A DNA stretch of 54,328 bases from an uncultured Eubacteriales bacterium (GTDB taxonomy: Bacteria > Bacillota > Clostridia > Oscillospirales > Oscillospiraceae). Of this stretch, positions 40,365-49,585 are shown in pieces (position 1 is the first letter of the stretch; each line of letters opens with the position of its first letter). The position numbers were made by a program, and so were the translations under genes. The stretch is from assembly GCA_900314485.1 (NCBI GenBank), contig OMVL01000039.1:1-54328 (forward strand). The letters are read 5' to 3'. The notes under the pieces are model-generated. The model did not search any database. It saw only the letters and a program-made list of their open reading frames with translations, and was not told the DNA's origin.

Positions 40365-43300
40365 GGATCTGAGCATTAAGAAGGTACTGGTCATCGGCTC
40401 CGGCCCCATTGTCATCGGACAGGCTGCGGAGTTTGACTACGCAGGCACCCAGGCCTGCCGCTCCCTGAAGGAGGAGGGCATGGAGGTGGTGCTGGTCAAC
40501 TCCAACCCCGCCACCATTATGACCGACAAGGATGTGGCCGACCACGTCTATATCGAGCCGCTGAACACCTTCAGCCTGGTCTCCATTATTGAACGGGAGC
40601 GCCCTGACGCACTGCTCCCCACGCTGGGCGGCCAGATCGGATTAAACCTGGCTATGGCCCTCTACGAGGACGGCACTCTGGACAAGTACAATGTCAAGCT
40701 GCTGGGCACCAGCGCCGACTCCATCCGCAAGGCGGAGGACCGTCAGGGTTTTAAGGACACTATGGAGTCCATCGGTCAGCCCTGCATCGTCTCTAAGGTG
40801 GTCAACACCGTGGAGGACGCAGTAGACTTCACCAACGAGATCGGCTATCCCGTTATCGTCCGCCCCGCCTATACTCTGGGCGGCACCGGCGGCGGCATCG
40901 CCTACGATGAACATATGCTCCGGGAGATCTCCGACCGGGGTCTGAATCTCTCCCGTGTCCACGAGGTGCTGATCGAGCGCTGCATCTCTGGCTGGAAGGA
41001 GATCGAGTTCGAGGTCATGCGGGACTCTGCCGGCAACGTCATCACCATCTGCTCCATGGAGAACATCGACCCCGTGGGCGTCCATACCGGCGACTCCATT
41101 GTCGTTGCCCCCACCCAGACCCTGGCCAACAAGGAGTATCAGATGCTCCGTACCGCCGCACTGGACATCATCTCCGCTCTGGAGATCGAGGGCGGCTGCA
41201 ACTGCCAGTTTGCCCTGAATCCGGTGTCCTATGAGTACGCCGTTATCGAGGTCAACCCCCGTGTGTCCCGCTCCTCCGCTCTGGCCTCCAAGGCCACCGG
41301 CTATCCCATTGCAAAGGTAGCGGCCAAGATCGCCATGGGCTACACACTGGACGAGATCCCCAACGCTGTCACCGGCAAGACTACCGCCTGCTTTGAGCCG
41401 ACGCTGGACTATTGCGTCATGAAGCTGCCCCGTCTGCCCTTTGACAAGTTCACCCACGCCAGCCGCCGTCTGGGCACCCAGATGAAGGCCACCGGCGAGG
41501 TCATGGCTATCGGCAACAGCTTTGCCAACGCACTGCTCAAGGCCATCCGCTCTCTGGAGCTGAATGTTCACTCCCTGCGGCTGCCCAAGCTGCAGGCCAT
41601 GAGCACCAAGAAAATTTGGGACAAGCTCTTTGACGTGGATGACGAGCGTATCTTCGTGGTGGCCGAGGCCCTCCGCCGGGGCATCACGCCGGAGGAGATC
41701 AACCGCATTACCAAGATCGACATCTGGTTTATCGACCGGATCAGCGTCATTGTGGAGCTGGAGAACAAGCTGGCCCAGGGCGTGCCGGACGCCAAGCTTC
41801 TCCGCTTTGCCAAGGAAGTGGGCTTTGCCGACTCCTTTATTGCAGAGCTCTGCGGCGCCAGCCGCATTGACATCCGCCAGCTGCGCCGGAGATACAACAT
41901 TCAGCCCACCTATAAAATGGTAGACACCTGCGCTGCCGAGTTTGACGCCCAGACTCCCTACTACTATTCCACCTACGATCAGGAGAACGAGTCCATCCCC
42001 ACAGAAAACGGCAAGCGGAAGGTGCTGGTGCTCGGCTCCGGCCCCATCCGCATCGGTCAGGGCATTGAGTTTGACTACTGCTCCGTCCACTCTGTCTGGG
42101 CGCTGAAAAAGCTGGGCTGTGAGACCATCATCGTCAACAACAACCCGGAGACCGTCTCCACCGACTTTGACATTGCCGACCGGCTCTACTTTGAGCCCCT
42201 GACCCCGGAGGACGTGGAGCACATTGTGGAGCTGGAAAAGCCCTGGGGCGCTGTCGTCCAGTTCGGCGGTCAGACCGCCATCAAGCTGGCCAAGACGCTG
42301 GCGGATATGGGCCTTCCCATTCTGGGCACCAGCGCCGACGGCGTAGACGCCGCCGAGGACAGAGAGCGGTTTGACGAGATCCTGAATCTCTGCCAGATCC
42401 CCCGTGCTGCCGGCAAGACCATCTTCACCACCGAAGAGGCCATTGCCGCCGCAAATGAGATCGGCTATCCTGTCCTCGTGCGCCCGTCCTATGTGCTGGG
42501 CGGTCAGGGCATGGAGATCGCCTATAATGACGACAATATCCGGGACTTCATGAAGATCATCAACCTGACCACCCAGGAGCACCCCATTCTGGTGGATAAG
42601 TACCTGATGGGCAGGGAAGTAGAGGTAGACGGCGTCTTTGACGGCGAGGACATTCTGATCCCCGGCGTCATGGAGCACGTAGAGCGTGCCGGCATCCACT
42701 CCGGCGACTCCATCTCCGTCTATCCGCCTCTGAACGTGGAGGAAAAGCACAAGCAGACCATCCTCCGCTACACCAGAGATCTGGCAAAGCATCTGGGCGT
42801 CATCGGCCTCATCAACGTTCAGTTCATCATCTATCACGACGAGGTCTACATCATTGAGGCCAACCCCCGCTCCTCCCGTACCATCCCGTACATCTCCAAG
42901 GTCACGGGCGTGCCCATCATTGACCTTGCCACCAAGGTCATGCTGGGTGAGAAGCTGCGTGACCTGGGCTACGGCGTGGACATCTACCCCGAGGCCAAGT
43001 ATTATGCCGTCAAGATGCCCGTGTTCTCCTTCGAGAAGCTGACTGACGTGGACACCAACCTTGGCCCGGAGATGAAGTCCACCGGCGAGTGCCTGGGCCT
43101 TGCCGAGACCTTCCCCCAGGCGCTGCTGAAGGCCTTCAAGGGCGCCAGTATGAAGGTGCCGAGAAAGGGCAGCAAGGTCATCCTCACCGTCAAGGATCAG
43201 GATAAGGAAGAGGTTGCGGAGCTGGCAAAGGAGATGGTGGAGCTTGGTATGGAGCTCTATGCCACCAGCGGCACCCATGCCTACCTGTCCCAGCGGAATG

Positions 43301-43560
43301 TCCAGGTCAAGCTGGTGGAGCGTCTGGGCAACGCCCATCCCAACATTGAGGACATGATCCAGTCCGGCGTGGTGGATATGATCCTCAACACCCCCCGCCG
43401 CACCCAGCGGGAGGACGGCGACGGCTGGAAGATCCGCCGCAGCGCTGTGGAGCACTCCGTCCTCTGCCTCACCAGCACCGACACCTGCCGGGCGATCCTC
43501 ACTGCCCGCAAGGCCGGTCACAGCGACCAGATCACGCCGGTGGATATTACGGAGATCTGA
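40357..43560 (+). CDS. carB: Carbamoyl-phosphate synthase large subunit
   Basis: This 1067-residue protein is full length. The two halves each have an ATP-grasp fold: KVLVIGSGPIVIGQAAEFDY near residue 10 and KVLVLGSGPIRIGQGIEFDY near 555. FEVNPR-type motifs (VIEVNPRVSRSSALASKATG, IIEANPRSSRTIPYISKVTG) and the C-terminal MGS-like allosteric domain (about 935-1067, ending ITPVDITEI) are present. It makes carbamoyl phosphate for pyrimidine and arginine synthesis with CarA. It overlaps carA by 8 nt and has its own terminator after the stop. With carA damaged, it could still run on free ammonia. Confidence 0.97.
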   Translation: MPKDLSIKKVLVIGSGPIVIGQAAEFDYAGTQACRSLKEEGMEVVLVNSNPATIMTDKDVADHVYIEPLNTFSLVSIIERERPDALLPTLGGQIGLNLAMALYEDGTLDKYNVKLLGTSADSIRKAEDRQGFKDTMESIGQPCIVSKVVNTVEDAVDFTNEIGYPVIVRPAYTLGGTGGGIAYDEHMLREISDRGLNLSRVHEVLIERCISGWKEIEFEVMRDSAGNVITICSMENIDPVGVHTGDSIVVAPTQTLANKEYQMLRTAALDIISALEIEGGCNCQFALNPVSYEYAVIEVNPRVSRSSALASKATGYPIAKVAAKIAMGYTLDEIPNAVTGKTTACFEPTLDYCVMKLPRLPFDKFTHASRRLGTQMKATGEVMAIGNSFANALLKAIRSLELNVHSLRLPKLQAMSTKKIWDKLFDVDDERIFVVAEALRRGITPEEINRITKIDIWFIDRISVIVELENKLAQGVPDAKLLRFAKEVGFADSFIAELCGASRIDIRQLRRRYNIQPTYKMVDTCAAEFDAQTPYYYSTYDQENESIPTENGKRKVLVLGSGPIRIGQGIEFDYCSVHSVWALKKLGCETIIVNNNPETVSTDFDIADRLYFEPLTPEDVEHIVELEKPWGAVVQFGGQTAIKLAKTLADMGLPILGTSADGVDAAEDRERFDEILNLCQIPRAAGKTIFTTEEAIAAANEIGYPVLVRPSYVLGGQGMEIAYNDDNIRDFMKIINLTTQEHPILVDKYLMGREVEVDGVFDGEDILIPGVMEHVERAGIHSGDSISVYPPLNVEEKHKQTILRYTRDLAKHLGVIGLINVQFIIYHDEVYIIEANPRSSRTIPYISKVTGVPIIDLATKVMLGEKLRDLGYGVDIYPEAKYYAVKMPVFSFEKLTDVDTNLGPEMKSTGECLGLAETFPQALLKAFKGASMKVPRKGSKVILTVKDQDKEEVAELAKEMVELGMELYATSGTHAYLSQRNVQVKLVERLGNAHPNIEDMIQSGVVDMILNTPRRTQREDGDGWKIRRSAVEHSVLCLTSTDTCRAILTARKAGHSDQITPVDITEI

Positions 43561-43574
43561 ATCAAACAAAGAGC

Positions 43575-43606
43575 AAAGAGAGCAGGCGAACAGCCTGCTC
43601 TCTTTT
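43575..43606 (+). terminator. carAB terminator
   Basis: AAAGAGAGCAGGC (43575-43587) pairs with GCCTGCTCTCTTT (43593-43605), then T. Confidence 0.9.
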
Positions 43607-43637
43607 GCGCCGGTAGGTGAAACTGGAATTTCTATAT

Positions 43638-44087
43638 CTAATCGTTTTCCGGAGATGGCAGGTTCCATCTGAAAATGGTTTTCTCTTTCGTTCCAATCCA
43701 AAGCTCGCATTCACATGACCACGGCTCATGTTTTTGCCATATCCAGCAAGTATATAGAATCTCTTCATAACCGTCATAGCGATAGGCAAACTCGAGTTCC
43801 CATTCACCTTCGTTGATCTTGTCAATCAGATGTTCCGGTGTCAATTCTTTGCGAATGGTTTGTCCGTTTGATTCTATAAATTGATAAACTGTGATGCCAC
43901 GCATAGGATCTATCGTAAATTCGACTTCTGCTTTGCCTGTGTTTGGCCAGTCTTCAGAATAATCATCGAAGAAAAATCCATCCGGAAAAAAGAAAATCAA
44001 TTGTTCATCTTTCAATTCAGTTGATGCTGCACGGCAATCATGAAGGCTGAATCTGTCTTTATCTATACTTGAATATCCGTATCGCAT
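43638..44087 (-). CDS. AT-rich hypothetical protein, immunity-protein-like
   Basis: This 149-residue protein is rich in aromatic and acidic residues (FFFPDGFFFDDYSEDWPNTG, WELEFAYRYDGYEEIL, WIWQKHEPWSCECELWIG). Codon use and base composition are clearly more AT-rich than both neighbours, indicating recent transfer. The composition recalls small cytosolic immunity or toxin-neutralising proteins, but no family can be named. It has no obvious ribosome site and stands alone between carB and birA. Confidence 0.55.
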   Translation of the reverse strand: MRYGYSSIDKDRFSLHDCRAASTELKDEQLIFFFPDGFFFDDYSEDWPNTGKAEVEFTIDPMRGITVYQFIESNGQTIRKELTPEHLIDKINEGEWELEFAYRYDGYEEILYTCWIWQKHEPWSCECELWIGTKEKTIFRWNLPSPEND

Positions 44088-44148
44088 CTTTCCATCCCCG
44101 CAAATCCCGATTTACCAACCTGCCAGTCCCAAGCGGGGAATCGCCCGC

Positions 44149-45138
44149 TTACACATACCCATAAAGCCCCCGCACGCTCACCTCGCCGGAGGTGACCGTC
44201 TCCTCACGGCCGTCGGGGTGCCGGACGATGAGGCCGAACTTATCGTCAATGCCGATGGCAGTGGCGATCTCTTCCCCGCCGGAACGGAGCAGCTTGACCT
44301 CCCTGCCGACAGTGAGACAATCCTTCCGATACTGCTCCAAATAGGAGGCGTGATTTCCCGCCAGCCAGTCCAGATAAACCCTGTCCAGTGCGTTTAAGAG
44401 ACAGGCCGCCAGCCTGCCCCGGCGGACGGGATGCCCCACCGCCTGAGCGATGGACCCGGCGATGGCCTTCAATTCCTCCGGCCAGTCCTCCGCGGTTTGG
44501 TTCACATTGACGCCAATGCCGGTGACAATGTACTGAAGGGCGGCAGTCTCTCCCTCAATGGCCATCTCCGTCAGAATACCGCAGACCTTGCGGCCGTTCA
44601 TGACGATGTCGTTGGTCCACTTGATTTGAGGACGAACCCCGGTAGCTTCTTCAATGCCGTTGCAGACGGCGACAGCCACGTAGGCAGTCAGATTCACCGC
44701 CTCGGCAGGGGGGAGGTCGGGCCGGAGCAGGACAGAATAGTAGATACCCTTGCCCTCCGGGGAGGCAAAGCTCCGCCCCAGCCGGCCCCGGCCCCCGGTC
44801 TGCTGATCCGCCACGGCGGTGGCGCCGTCGGGCAAATTGCCCGACTCCCGCTTCAGATAGTTGTTGGTGGAGTCAATTGTGGCAAAGACTTCCAAGTGCC
44901 GGGCCACGTGGCGGACGCTCAGATAGGGCAGGATCTCACCCTCTGTCAGCCGATCCGGGGAAGAGAGCAGCTTATAGCCCCGGTTGGTGACGGCGTCAAT
45001 TTCATACCCCTCCTGCCGGAGACTCTCCACTGCCTTGGAGATGGCTGCCCGGCTGATGCCCAGCTGGCGGCTCATCTCGGCCCCGGAGAGGTAGCCCTCG
45101 GATTGATTCAAAAGGGAGAGGATCTTCTGCTTGCTCAT
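44149..45138 (-). CDS. birA: Bifunctional biotin-protein ligase/biotin repressor
   Basis: This 329-residue protein has an N-terminal winged HTH (about 1-60; SGAEMSRQLGISRAAISKAV) and a biotin ligase core with GGRGRLGRSF (about 115-124), KWTNDIVMNGRKVCGI (about 170-185) and GIGVNVNQ. A C-terminal SH3-like domain (about 275-329) follows. It makes biotinyl-AMP, transfers biotin to carboxylases and represses biotin genes. The start MSKQK has GGAGG 8 nt upstream and is preferred over the ATG 15 nt earlier. A weak promoter (TTTCCT, 17 nt, TACAAT) lies about 55 nt upstream. Confidence 0.96.
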   Translation of the reverse strand: MSKQKILSLLNQSEGYLSGAEMSRQLGISRAAISKAVESLRQEGYEIDAVTNRGYKLLSSPDRLTEGEILPYLSVRHVARHLEVFATIDSTNNYLKRESGNLPDGATAVADQQTGGRGRLGRSFASPEGKGIYYSVLLRPDLPPAEAVNLTAYVAVAVCNGIEEATGVRPQIKWTNDIVMNGRKVCGILTEMAIEGETAALQYIVTGIGVNVNQTAEDWPEELKAIAGSIAQAVGHPVRRGRLAACLLNALDRVYLDWLAGNHASYLEQYRKDCLTVGREVKLLRSGGEEIATAIGIDDKFGLIVRHPDGREETVTSGEVSVRGLYGYV

Positions 45139-45221
45139 GGGATATGCCTCCATCGTCTGATGCTGATGTTCAATGAAATGCTTTATTACCGCTATTGTAC
45201 CACGGAGCGGGCCGGCAGGAA

Positions 45222-45247
45222 AGGAATTTTCAGAGACGGACAGAAAT
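45222..45247 (+). promoter_or_regulatory. Candidate sigma-H promoter of the spoIIA operon
   Basis: AGGAATTT (45222-45229) and GAAAT (45243-45247) are separated by 13 nt, close to the sigma-H consensus (AGGAWWT and GAAT). Early-sporulation control by sigma-H is the known mode for spoIIA. A TATAAT (45304-45309) further downstream lacks a good -35 box. Confidence 0.5.
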
Positions 45248-45306
45248 TTGCCCCAGTCTCAGCGGCATCCCCTCCTTCGACGGCATTTTTCCGTCATACC
45301 GCCTAT

Positions 45307-45350
45307 AATCACCTCATACCCGCTCTTTGGGTACGAGGTGATTTTATTTT
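45307..45350 (+). terminator. Terminator-like hairpin in the spoIIA leader
   Basis: AATCACCTCATACCC (45307-45321) pairs with GGGTACGAGGTGATT (45329-45343) with one mismatch, followed by TTATTTTT. It lies 25 nt before the spoIIAA start and no plus-strand gene precedes it. Confidence 0.6.
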
Positions 45351-45374
45351 TGACTGATATAGGAGGGAGCCGTT

Positions 45375-45683
45375 ATGCCAATGATATGCCGGTCCGGAGA
45401 CAGGAGCAGCTGCTGGAAGATCAATGGAGAGATCGACCACCACCGGGCCAGGGCCCTGACAAAAGAACTGGAACAGGAGATCGACCTCCGCCTGCCGGGG
45501 GAGCTGGAGTTGGATTTTTCCGGAGTGACCTTCATGGACTCCTCCGGTATTGCACTGGTGCTCCGGGCGGGACGGCTCATGGCGGAGCTTGGGGGCAGTC
45601 TGCGGGTGACTCATGTGCCCAAGCAGGCGGCCAGAGTGCTGAAAATGGCTGGAATTCATAAGCTGATAGAGATGCAGGAATGA
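45375..45683 (+). CDS. spoIIAA: Anti-sigma F factor antagonist (STAS domain)
   Basis: This 102-residue STAS protein has LELDFSGVTFMDSSGIALVL with the phosphorylatable Ser in MDSSGI (about 56-61). GSLRVTHVPKQAARVLKMAG forms the end of the fold. Unphosphorylated SpoIIAA removes SpoIIAB from sigma-F in the forespore. GGAGGG lies 8 nt before the ATG. It is a little shorter than the B. subtilis protein (117) at the N-terminus. The operon order with spoIIAB and sigF is standard. Confidence 0.93.
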   Translation: MPMICRSGDRSSCWKINGEIDHHRARALTKELEQEIDLRLPGELELDFSGVTFMDSSGIALVLRAGRLMAELGGSLRVTHVPKQAARVLKMAGIHKLIEMQE

Positions 45684-45698
45684 CAGAGGAGGATACAT

Positions 45699-46139
45699 AT
45701 GAAAGTACAAAACAGCGCAAAGATCGAGTTCATTAGCCGGAGCGCCAACGAGGGCTTTGCCCGTTCCTCGGCTGCCTGCTTTGCCGCCCAGCTGGACCCC
45801 ACTCTGGACGAGCTGGGGGATATTAAGACTGCGGTTTCCGAGGCGGTGACCAACGCCATCGTCCACGGCTATCCCAATGAGCTGGGCAAGGTGTGTCTGA
45901 AAATGCGGATGCTGCCGGACAACGTCTTTGAGATCACCGTCCGGGACTGGGGGGTGGGCATTCCCGACGTGGACAAGGCCCGACAGCCCATGTACACCAC
46001 CGGAGGGGAGGAGCGCAGCGGCATGGGCTTTACCATTATGGAGAGCTTTATGGACACCATGAAGGTCCGGTCCGTCCCCGGCCGGGGGACCACGGTGACC
46101 ATGCGGAAAAAGATCGCACTCCGGGCCAGCGTGCGATGA
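45699..46139 (+). CDS. spoIIAB: Anti-sigma F factor (serine kinase)
   Basis: This 146-residue GHKL kinase has VSEAVTNAIVHGYP (N box), VRDWGVGIPD (G1 box) and ERSGMGFTIMESFMDTMKV (G2 region). It binds and inhibits sigma-F in the predivisional cell and phosphorylates SpoIIAA. It starts 15 nt after spoIIAA with AGAGGAGG upstream and overlaps sigF by ATGA. Confidence 0.96.
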   Translation: MKVQNSAKIEFISRSANEGFARSSAACFAAQLDPTLDELGDIKTAVSEAVTNAIVHGYPNELGKVCLKMRMLPDNVFEITVRDWGVGIPDVDKARQPMYTTGGEERSGMGFTIMESFMDTMKVRSVPGRGTTVTMRKKIALRASVR

Positions 46140-46840
46140 CGCTGCGCAAGGGCGATCTGCTTGCCGCCGCCCAGCAGGGGGACCGGGCGGCTGGGGAGGA
46201 GCTGCTGCGGGAGAACGACAAGCTGATCTGGAGCATCGTCCAGCGCTATGCCAATCGGGGAGTGGAGACAGAGGACCTGTTTCAGCTGGGCTGCATCGGC
46301 TTTCTCAAGGCGGTAGAGGGCTTTGACCCTGAGTACGGCACTCAGTTCTCCACCTACGCTGTGCCCAAAATTGCCGGGGAGATCCGCCGCTTCCTACGGG
46401 ACGACGGCACGGTCAAGGTCAGCCGCACATTAAAAGAGCAGGCGGTACGCATCCGCATGGCGAGGGAGAAGCTGGCCGTCTCCCTGGGCAGAGAGCCGTC
46501 TCTGACAGAGCTTTCAGCCGAAACCGACCTCTCTCCGGAGGAGATCGCCGCCGCCGAGACTGCCGGACAGCCGGTATCCTCTCTCCAGAGCGAGACGGCG
46601 GAGGGACTGACTCTGGAATCGGTGCTGGGGGACGAGGGCATTGAGGGAGAGATACTGGAGTCCCTGTCACTCCGACAGGCGGTGGCGCAGCTCAAGGAGC
46701 GGGAGCGGCAGGTGATCTCCCTCAGGTACTTCCGGGGGCTGACGCAGGAGCAGACGGCAAAGATCATAGGAGTCAGTCAGGTGCAGATCTCCCGCATTGA
46801 GCGGCGGGCGGTGGGCGAGCTGCGGAAAAAGCTGGAATAA
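46136..46840 (+). CDS. sigF: Forespore RNA polymerase sigma factor F
   Basis: This 234-residue sigma-70 family protein has region 2 (TEDLFQLGCIGFLKAVEGFD, QFSTYAVPKIAGEIRRFLRD) and region 4 (LKERERQVISLRYFRGLTQE, ISRIERRAVGELRKKL). Overlap with spoIIAB and the operon order identify sigma-F, which drives the first forespore-specific genes. No PhoP-like or extra domain. It confirms that the organism sporulates. Confidence 0.97.
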   Translation: MTLRKGDLLAAAQQGDRAAGEELLRENDKLIWSIVQRYANRGVETEDLFQLGCIGFLKAVEGFDPEYGTQFSTYAVPKIAGEIRRFLRDDGTVKVSRTLKEQAVRIRMAREKLAVSLGREPSLTELSAETDLSPEEIAAAETAGQPVSSLQSETAEGLTLESVLGDEGIEGEILESLSLRQAVAQLKERERQVISLRYFRGLTQEQTAKIIGVSQVQISRIERRAVGELRKKLE

Positions 46841-46887
46841 GCGCCCCGGCTGTGATACAATGTCTCCGAACAAAAGGGGGAGACAAG

Positions 46888-47532
46888 ATGAAGGTTACCG
46901 CAGTGATTTTTGATATGGACGGCACCGTCCTCAACACACTGGAGGATCTGACAGACGCGGTCAACGCCATGCGCCGCCATTTTGATCTGGAGCCTCACAG
47001 CATTGAGCAGGTGCGGCACAACGTGGGAAACGGCGTGGAGGTGCTGATGGAAAAGAGCCTGCCCGGGGGCAGGGACGATCCCCGCTTTGGCGAGGCACTG
47101 GCCTTTTACCGTGCCTACTACGAAAGCCATAATCAGATCAAGACCGCCCCTTATCCCGGCATTCTGCCCCTGATGGACGAGCTGAAAAAACGGGGCGTCG
47201 CCATGGCGGTGGTCTCTAACAAGCAGGATGCGGCGGTCAAGCCCCTGAGCCGCCACTTTTTCGGGGACCGTATGGCTCTTTCCATGGGACCGGTCCCGCC
47301 CCTTCGGCGCAAGCCAAATCCGGACATGGTCTGGGCGGCAGTGGAGCAGCTGGGGAAAGAGCGGGAGGAGTGTCTCTTTGTGGGAGACTCGGAGGTGGAC
47401 GTTATGACGGCCAAGAACGCGGGACTGACCTGCGCCGCCGTCACCTGGGGCTTTCGGGAGCGGAATCTTCTGGAAAGCCTCAACCCGGACTATATCATCG
47501 GCCGGCCGGAGGAGCTGCTCAAGCTCCTATAA
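46888..47532 (+). CDS. HAD-family phosphatase (phosphoglycolate phosphatase-like)
   Basis: This 214-residue HAD protein has motif I VIFDMDGTVLNTLEDLTDAV (about 5-24), the cap region, motif II VVSNKQDAAVKPL and motif III/IV ECLFVGDSEVDVMTAKNAGL (about 164-183). The wording matches Gph/phosphoglycolate phosphatases, though substrate range in this group is wide. AGGGGGAGA lies before the ATG. A clear terminator ends it. Confidence 0.88.
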   Translation: MKVTAVIFDMDGTVLNTLEDLTDAVNAMRRHFDLEPHSIEQVRHNVGNGVEVLMEKSLPGGRDDPRFGEALAFYRAYYESHNQIKTAPYPGILPLMDELKKRGVAMAVVSNKQDAAVKPLSRHFFGDRMALSMGPVPPLRRKPNPDMVWAAVEQLGKEREECLFVGDSEVDVMTAKNAGLTCAAVTWGFRERNLLESLNPDYIIGRPEELLKLL

Positions 47533-47536
47533 AATC

Positions 47537-47582
47537 ATCCGCTGAAATGGTGCCTGTATAGGCCTGTTTCGGCGGATTTTTT
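47537..47582 (+). terminator. Terminator of the HAD gene
   Basis: ATCCGCTGAAA (47537-47547) pairs with TTTCGGCGGAT (47567-47577), one T-G, followed by TTTTTG. Confidence 0.8.
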
Positions 47583-47650
47583 GTAGACTTTGGCACTGGA
47601 AAGGGAGAGAGCAGACGGGTATAATGGTGGTCGAAATGTAGGTGAATTCC

Positions 47651-48931
47651 ATGCCCAATTTACCCGTGCCCCAGCATATTCGGCACGCACTGAAAAATAA
47701 TTCCATCGCCCTGTTGAAGTGGCTCCTCTTTGCCATTCTGGTAGGTCTTACGGTGGGCGTCATCGGCAGTCTCTTTCATTTCGCACTGGAGTGGGCGGGG
47801 GAGATGCGCACTGCCTATCCCTGGCTCCTCTATCTGCTCCCCTTGGGAGGCCTTGCCATTGTGGGGGCCTATCGGCTCACCGGTATGTCAGACGATCGGG
47901 GGACGGAGATGATCCTCGCATCTATCCGCAGCGGCCAGCCCCTGCATCTGCGGACGGCGCCCCTCATCTTCTTCTCCACCACGGTCACCCATCTCCTCGG
48001 CGGCAGCGCCGGACGGGAGGGAGCGGCCCTCCAGCTGGGCGGGTCCGTCTCCAGCGCCATGGGGAGACTGTTCCGGCTGGACGACCGAGACGGGCGGATC
48101 ATCACCATGTGCGGTATGGCGGCGGGTTTTTCCGCCCTGTTTGGCACTCCTATCTCCGCCGCCATCTTTGCCATGGAGGTGGAGAGCGTCGGCGTCATGT
48201 ACTATGCCGCCGTCGTCCCCTGTCTCCTTGCGGCGCTGATCGCCCAGCGGGTGGCGCTGTTTTTTGGCATCCCACCCACCAGTTTTGTGGTCACCGGCGC
48301 TCCGGAGCTGAACGCTCAGGCGATGATCCCCATTATTCTCATGGGCATTCTCTGCGGTGTGCTGGCCAATCTCTTTTGCCGGGTCATGGGCCTGGGCGGA
48401 AAATTCTATGGGAAGATCACCCAAAATCCCTGGCTTCGTGCGGCGCTGGGCGGCGGAATCCTCATTGTCCTCACCCTCCTCGCCGGCACGAGAGACTATA
48501 ACGGCGCCGGCATGGAGGTCATCCGGGCGGCCTTGGCAGGCCATGCCTTCCCGGCGGCCTTTGCACTCAAGATGGTCTTTACCGCCCTCACCCTGAACGC
48601 CGGCTTTAAGGGGGGAGAGATCGTCCCCTCCTTCTTCGTGGGGGCCACCTTTGGCTGTGCTGTCGCCCCATTTCTGGGACTGGACCCCTCCTTTGGGGGA
48701 GCGGTGGCCATGATCGCCGTCTTCTGCGGCGTGACCAATGCGCCTATGACCTCCATTTTGCTGGGTTATGAGCTGTTTATCGGGGTTGGTGTGCAGCCCA
48801 TGGCTCTCATTGCTGCGATCAGCTATATGACCTCCGGCTATCACAGCCTGTACCATGAGCAGAAGATCCTCTATTCGAAAATTCGCCCCAAGTTCATCAA
48901 CGCCTTCTCCGGGGATGAGTCGGAGGAATGA
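47651..48931 (+). CDS. ClC-family chloride channel/transporter
   Basis: This 426-residue membrane protein has ClC landmarks. GGSAGREGAALQLGGSVSSA (about 120-139) holds the gating glutamate and the chloride-site loop. FSALFGTPISAAIFAMEVES, GAGMEVIRAAL and TLNAGFKGGEIVPSFFVGAT are the other conserved blocks. About ten to eleven helices are present. It lacks CBS domains. The ATG at 47651 is preferred over a GTG at 47642 because TAGGTG lies 7 nt upstream. It overlaps the next gene by 17 nt. Confidence 0.92.
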   Translation: MPNLPVPQHIRHALKNNSIALLKWLLFAILVGLTVGVIGSLFHFALEWAGEMRTAYPWLLYLLPLGGLAIVGAYRLTGMSDDRGTEMILASIRSGQPLHLRTAPLIFFSTTVTHLLGGSAGREGAALQLGGSVSSAMGRLFRLDDRDGRIITMCGMAAGFSALFGTPISAAIFAMEVESVGVMYYAAVVPCLLAALIAQRVALFFGIPPTSFVVTGAPELNAQAMIPIILMGILCGVLANLFCRVMGLGGKFYGKITQNPWLRAALGGGILIVLTLLAGTRDYNGAGMEVIRAALAGHAFPAAFALKMVFTALTLNAGFKGGEIVPSFFVGATFGCAVAPFLGLDPSFGGAVAMIAVFCGVTNAPMTSILLGYELFIGVGVQPMALIAAISYMTSGYHSLYHEQKILYSKIRPKFINAFSGDESEE

Positions 48932-49505
48932 GGAGCGGCGCCTCTGTTTTCTCACGGACCTGGGAACCGCCAAGTACGGCCACCGCATCGAGGATAAGGA
49001 CCGCAGGGTTCTCTATGAGGCAAAGGTGACGAAGTTCACCCTCACCGCTCCTACAGGCTTCGAGTTTATTGACCACGAGCACGGGCGCAAAACGCCCCAT
49101 CTGGTGGGCCATGAGGAGACCACCGAGTGGAATACGCTGCTGATCGACAACCACTCCACCTTTACCTTTGACGGCGAATACATCTGGGACCACCTCAAAC
49201 GCAACGGCATCCGCATTGACGCCGGCTTTCAGAAAGGGAAAGTGCTCTGGCCCCAGTACCGTATCTACCGGGACGATGAGGAGATCGCGCTGGTAGAGAG
49301 TAGCAGTGCCTACCCCCACGAAGAGGACACCGAGGCAAAGGGCAAGCTGGGCAACCTGGTCCCCGCTCGGGGCTTCTACCGCATCTGGACCAGGGAGGAG
49401 AATCTGGACCTGTTGTTCGTAACACTGCTGGCCTTTGCCAGATCGGAGGCCAACGACGGAAACGGCGGAAGCTACGGCCTTTTGTTCGGAAAAAAGGGGC
49501 GCTGA
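48915..49505 (+). CDS. Hypothetical protein, possible tubby/LURP-one-like fold
   Basis: This 196-residue soluble protein lacks a signal peptide. Alternating beta strands such as RRVLYEAKVTKFTLTAPTGF and WPQYRIYRDDEEIALVES, and the absence of catalytic motifs, recall LURP-one/tubby C-like domains, but the resemblance is faint. The start at 48915 overlaps the end of the ClC gene by 17 nt, so they are probably co-translated. Nothing else in the context helps. Confidence 0.5.
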   Translation: MSRRNEERRLCFLTDLGTAKYGHRIEDKDRRVLYEAKVTKFTLTAPTGFEFIDHEHGRKTPHLVGHEETTEWNTLLIDNHSTFTFDGEYIWDHLKRNGIRIDAGFQKGKVLWPQYRIYRDDEEIALVESSSAYPHEEDTEAKGKLGNLVPARGFYRIWTREENLDLLFVTLLAFARSEANDGNGGSYGLLFGKKGR

Positions 49506-49585
49506 CACAGCATTGATTGGGATCAAACACCCGTTATGGGAAAAGCATATCAGTTTGAACAAAATCATTTTGGAGGAAAACAATC

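Noticed and set aside
40642..43710. 1022-codon open frame antisense to carB
   Set aside because: It mirrors the GC-rich third-position pattern of carB; its protein is rich in V, L, G, D and H with no fold signature, and carB itself is unquestionable.
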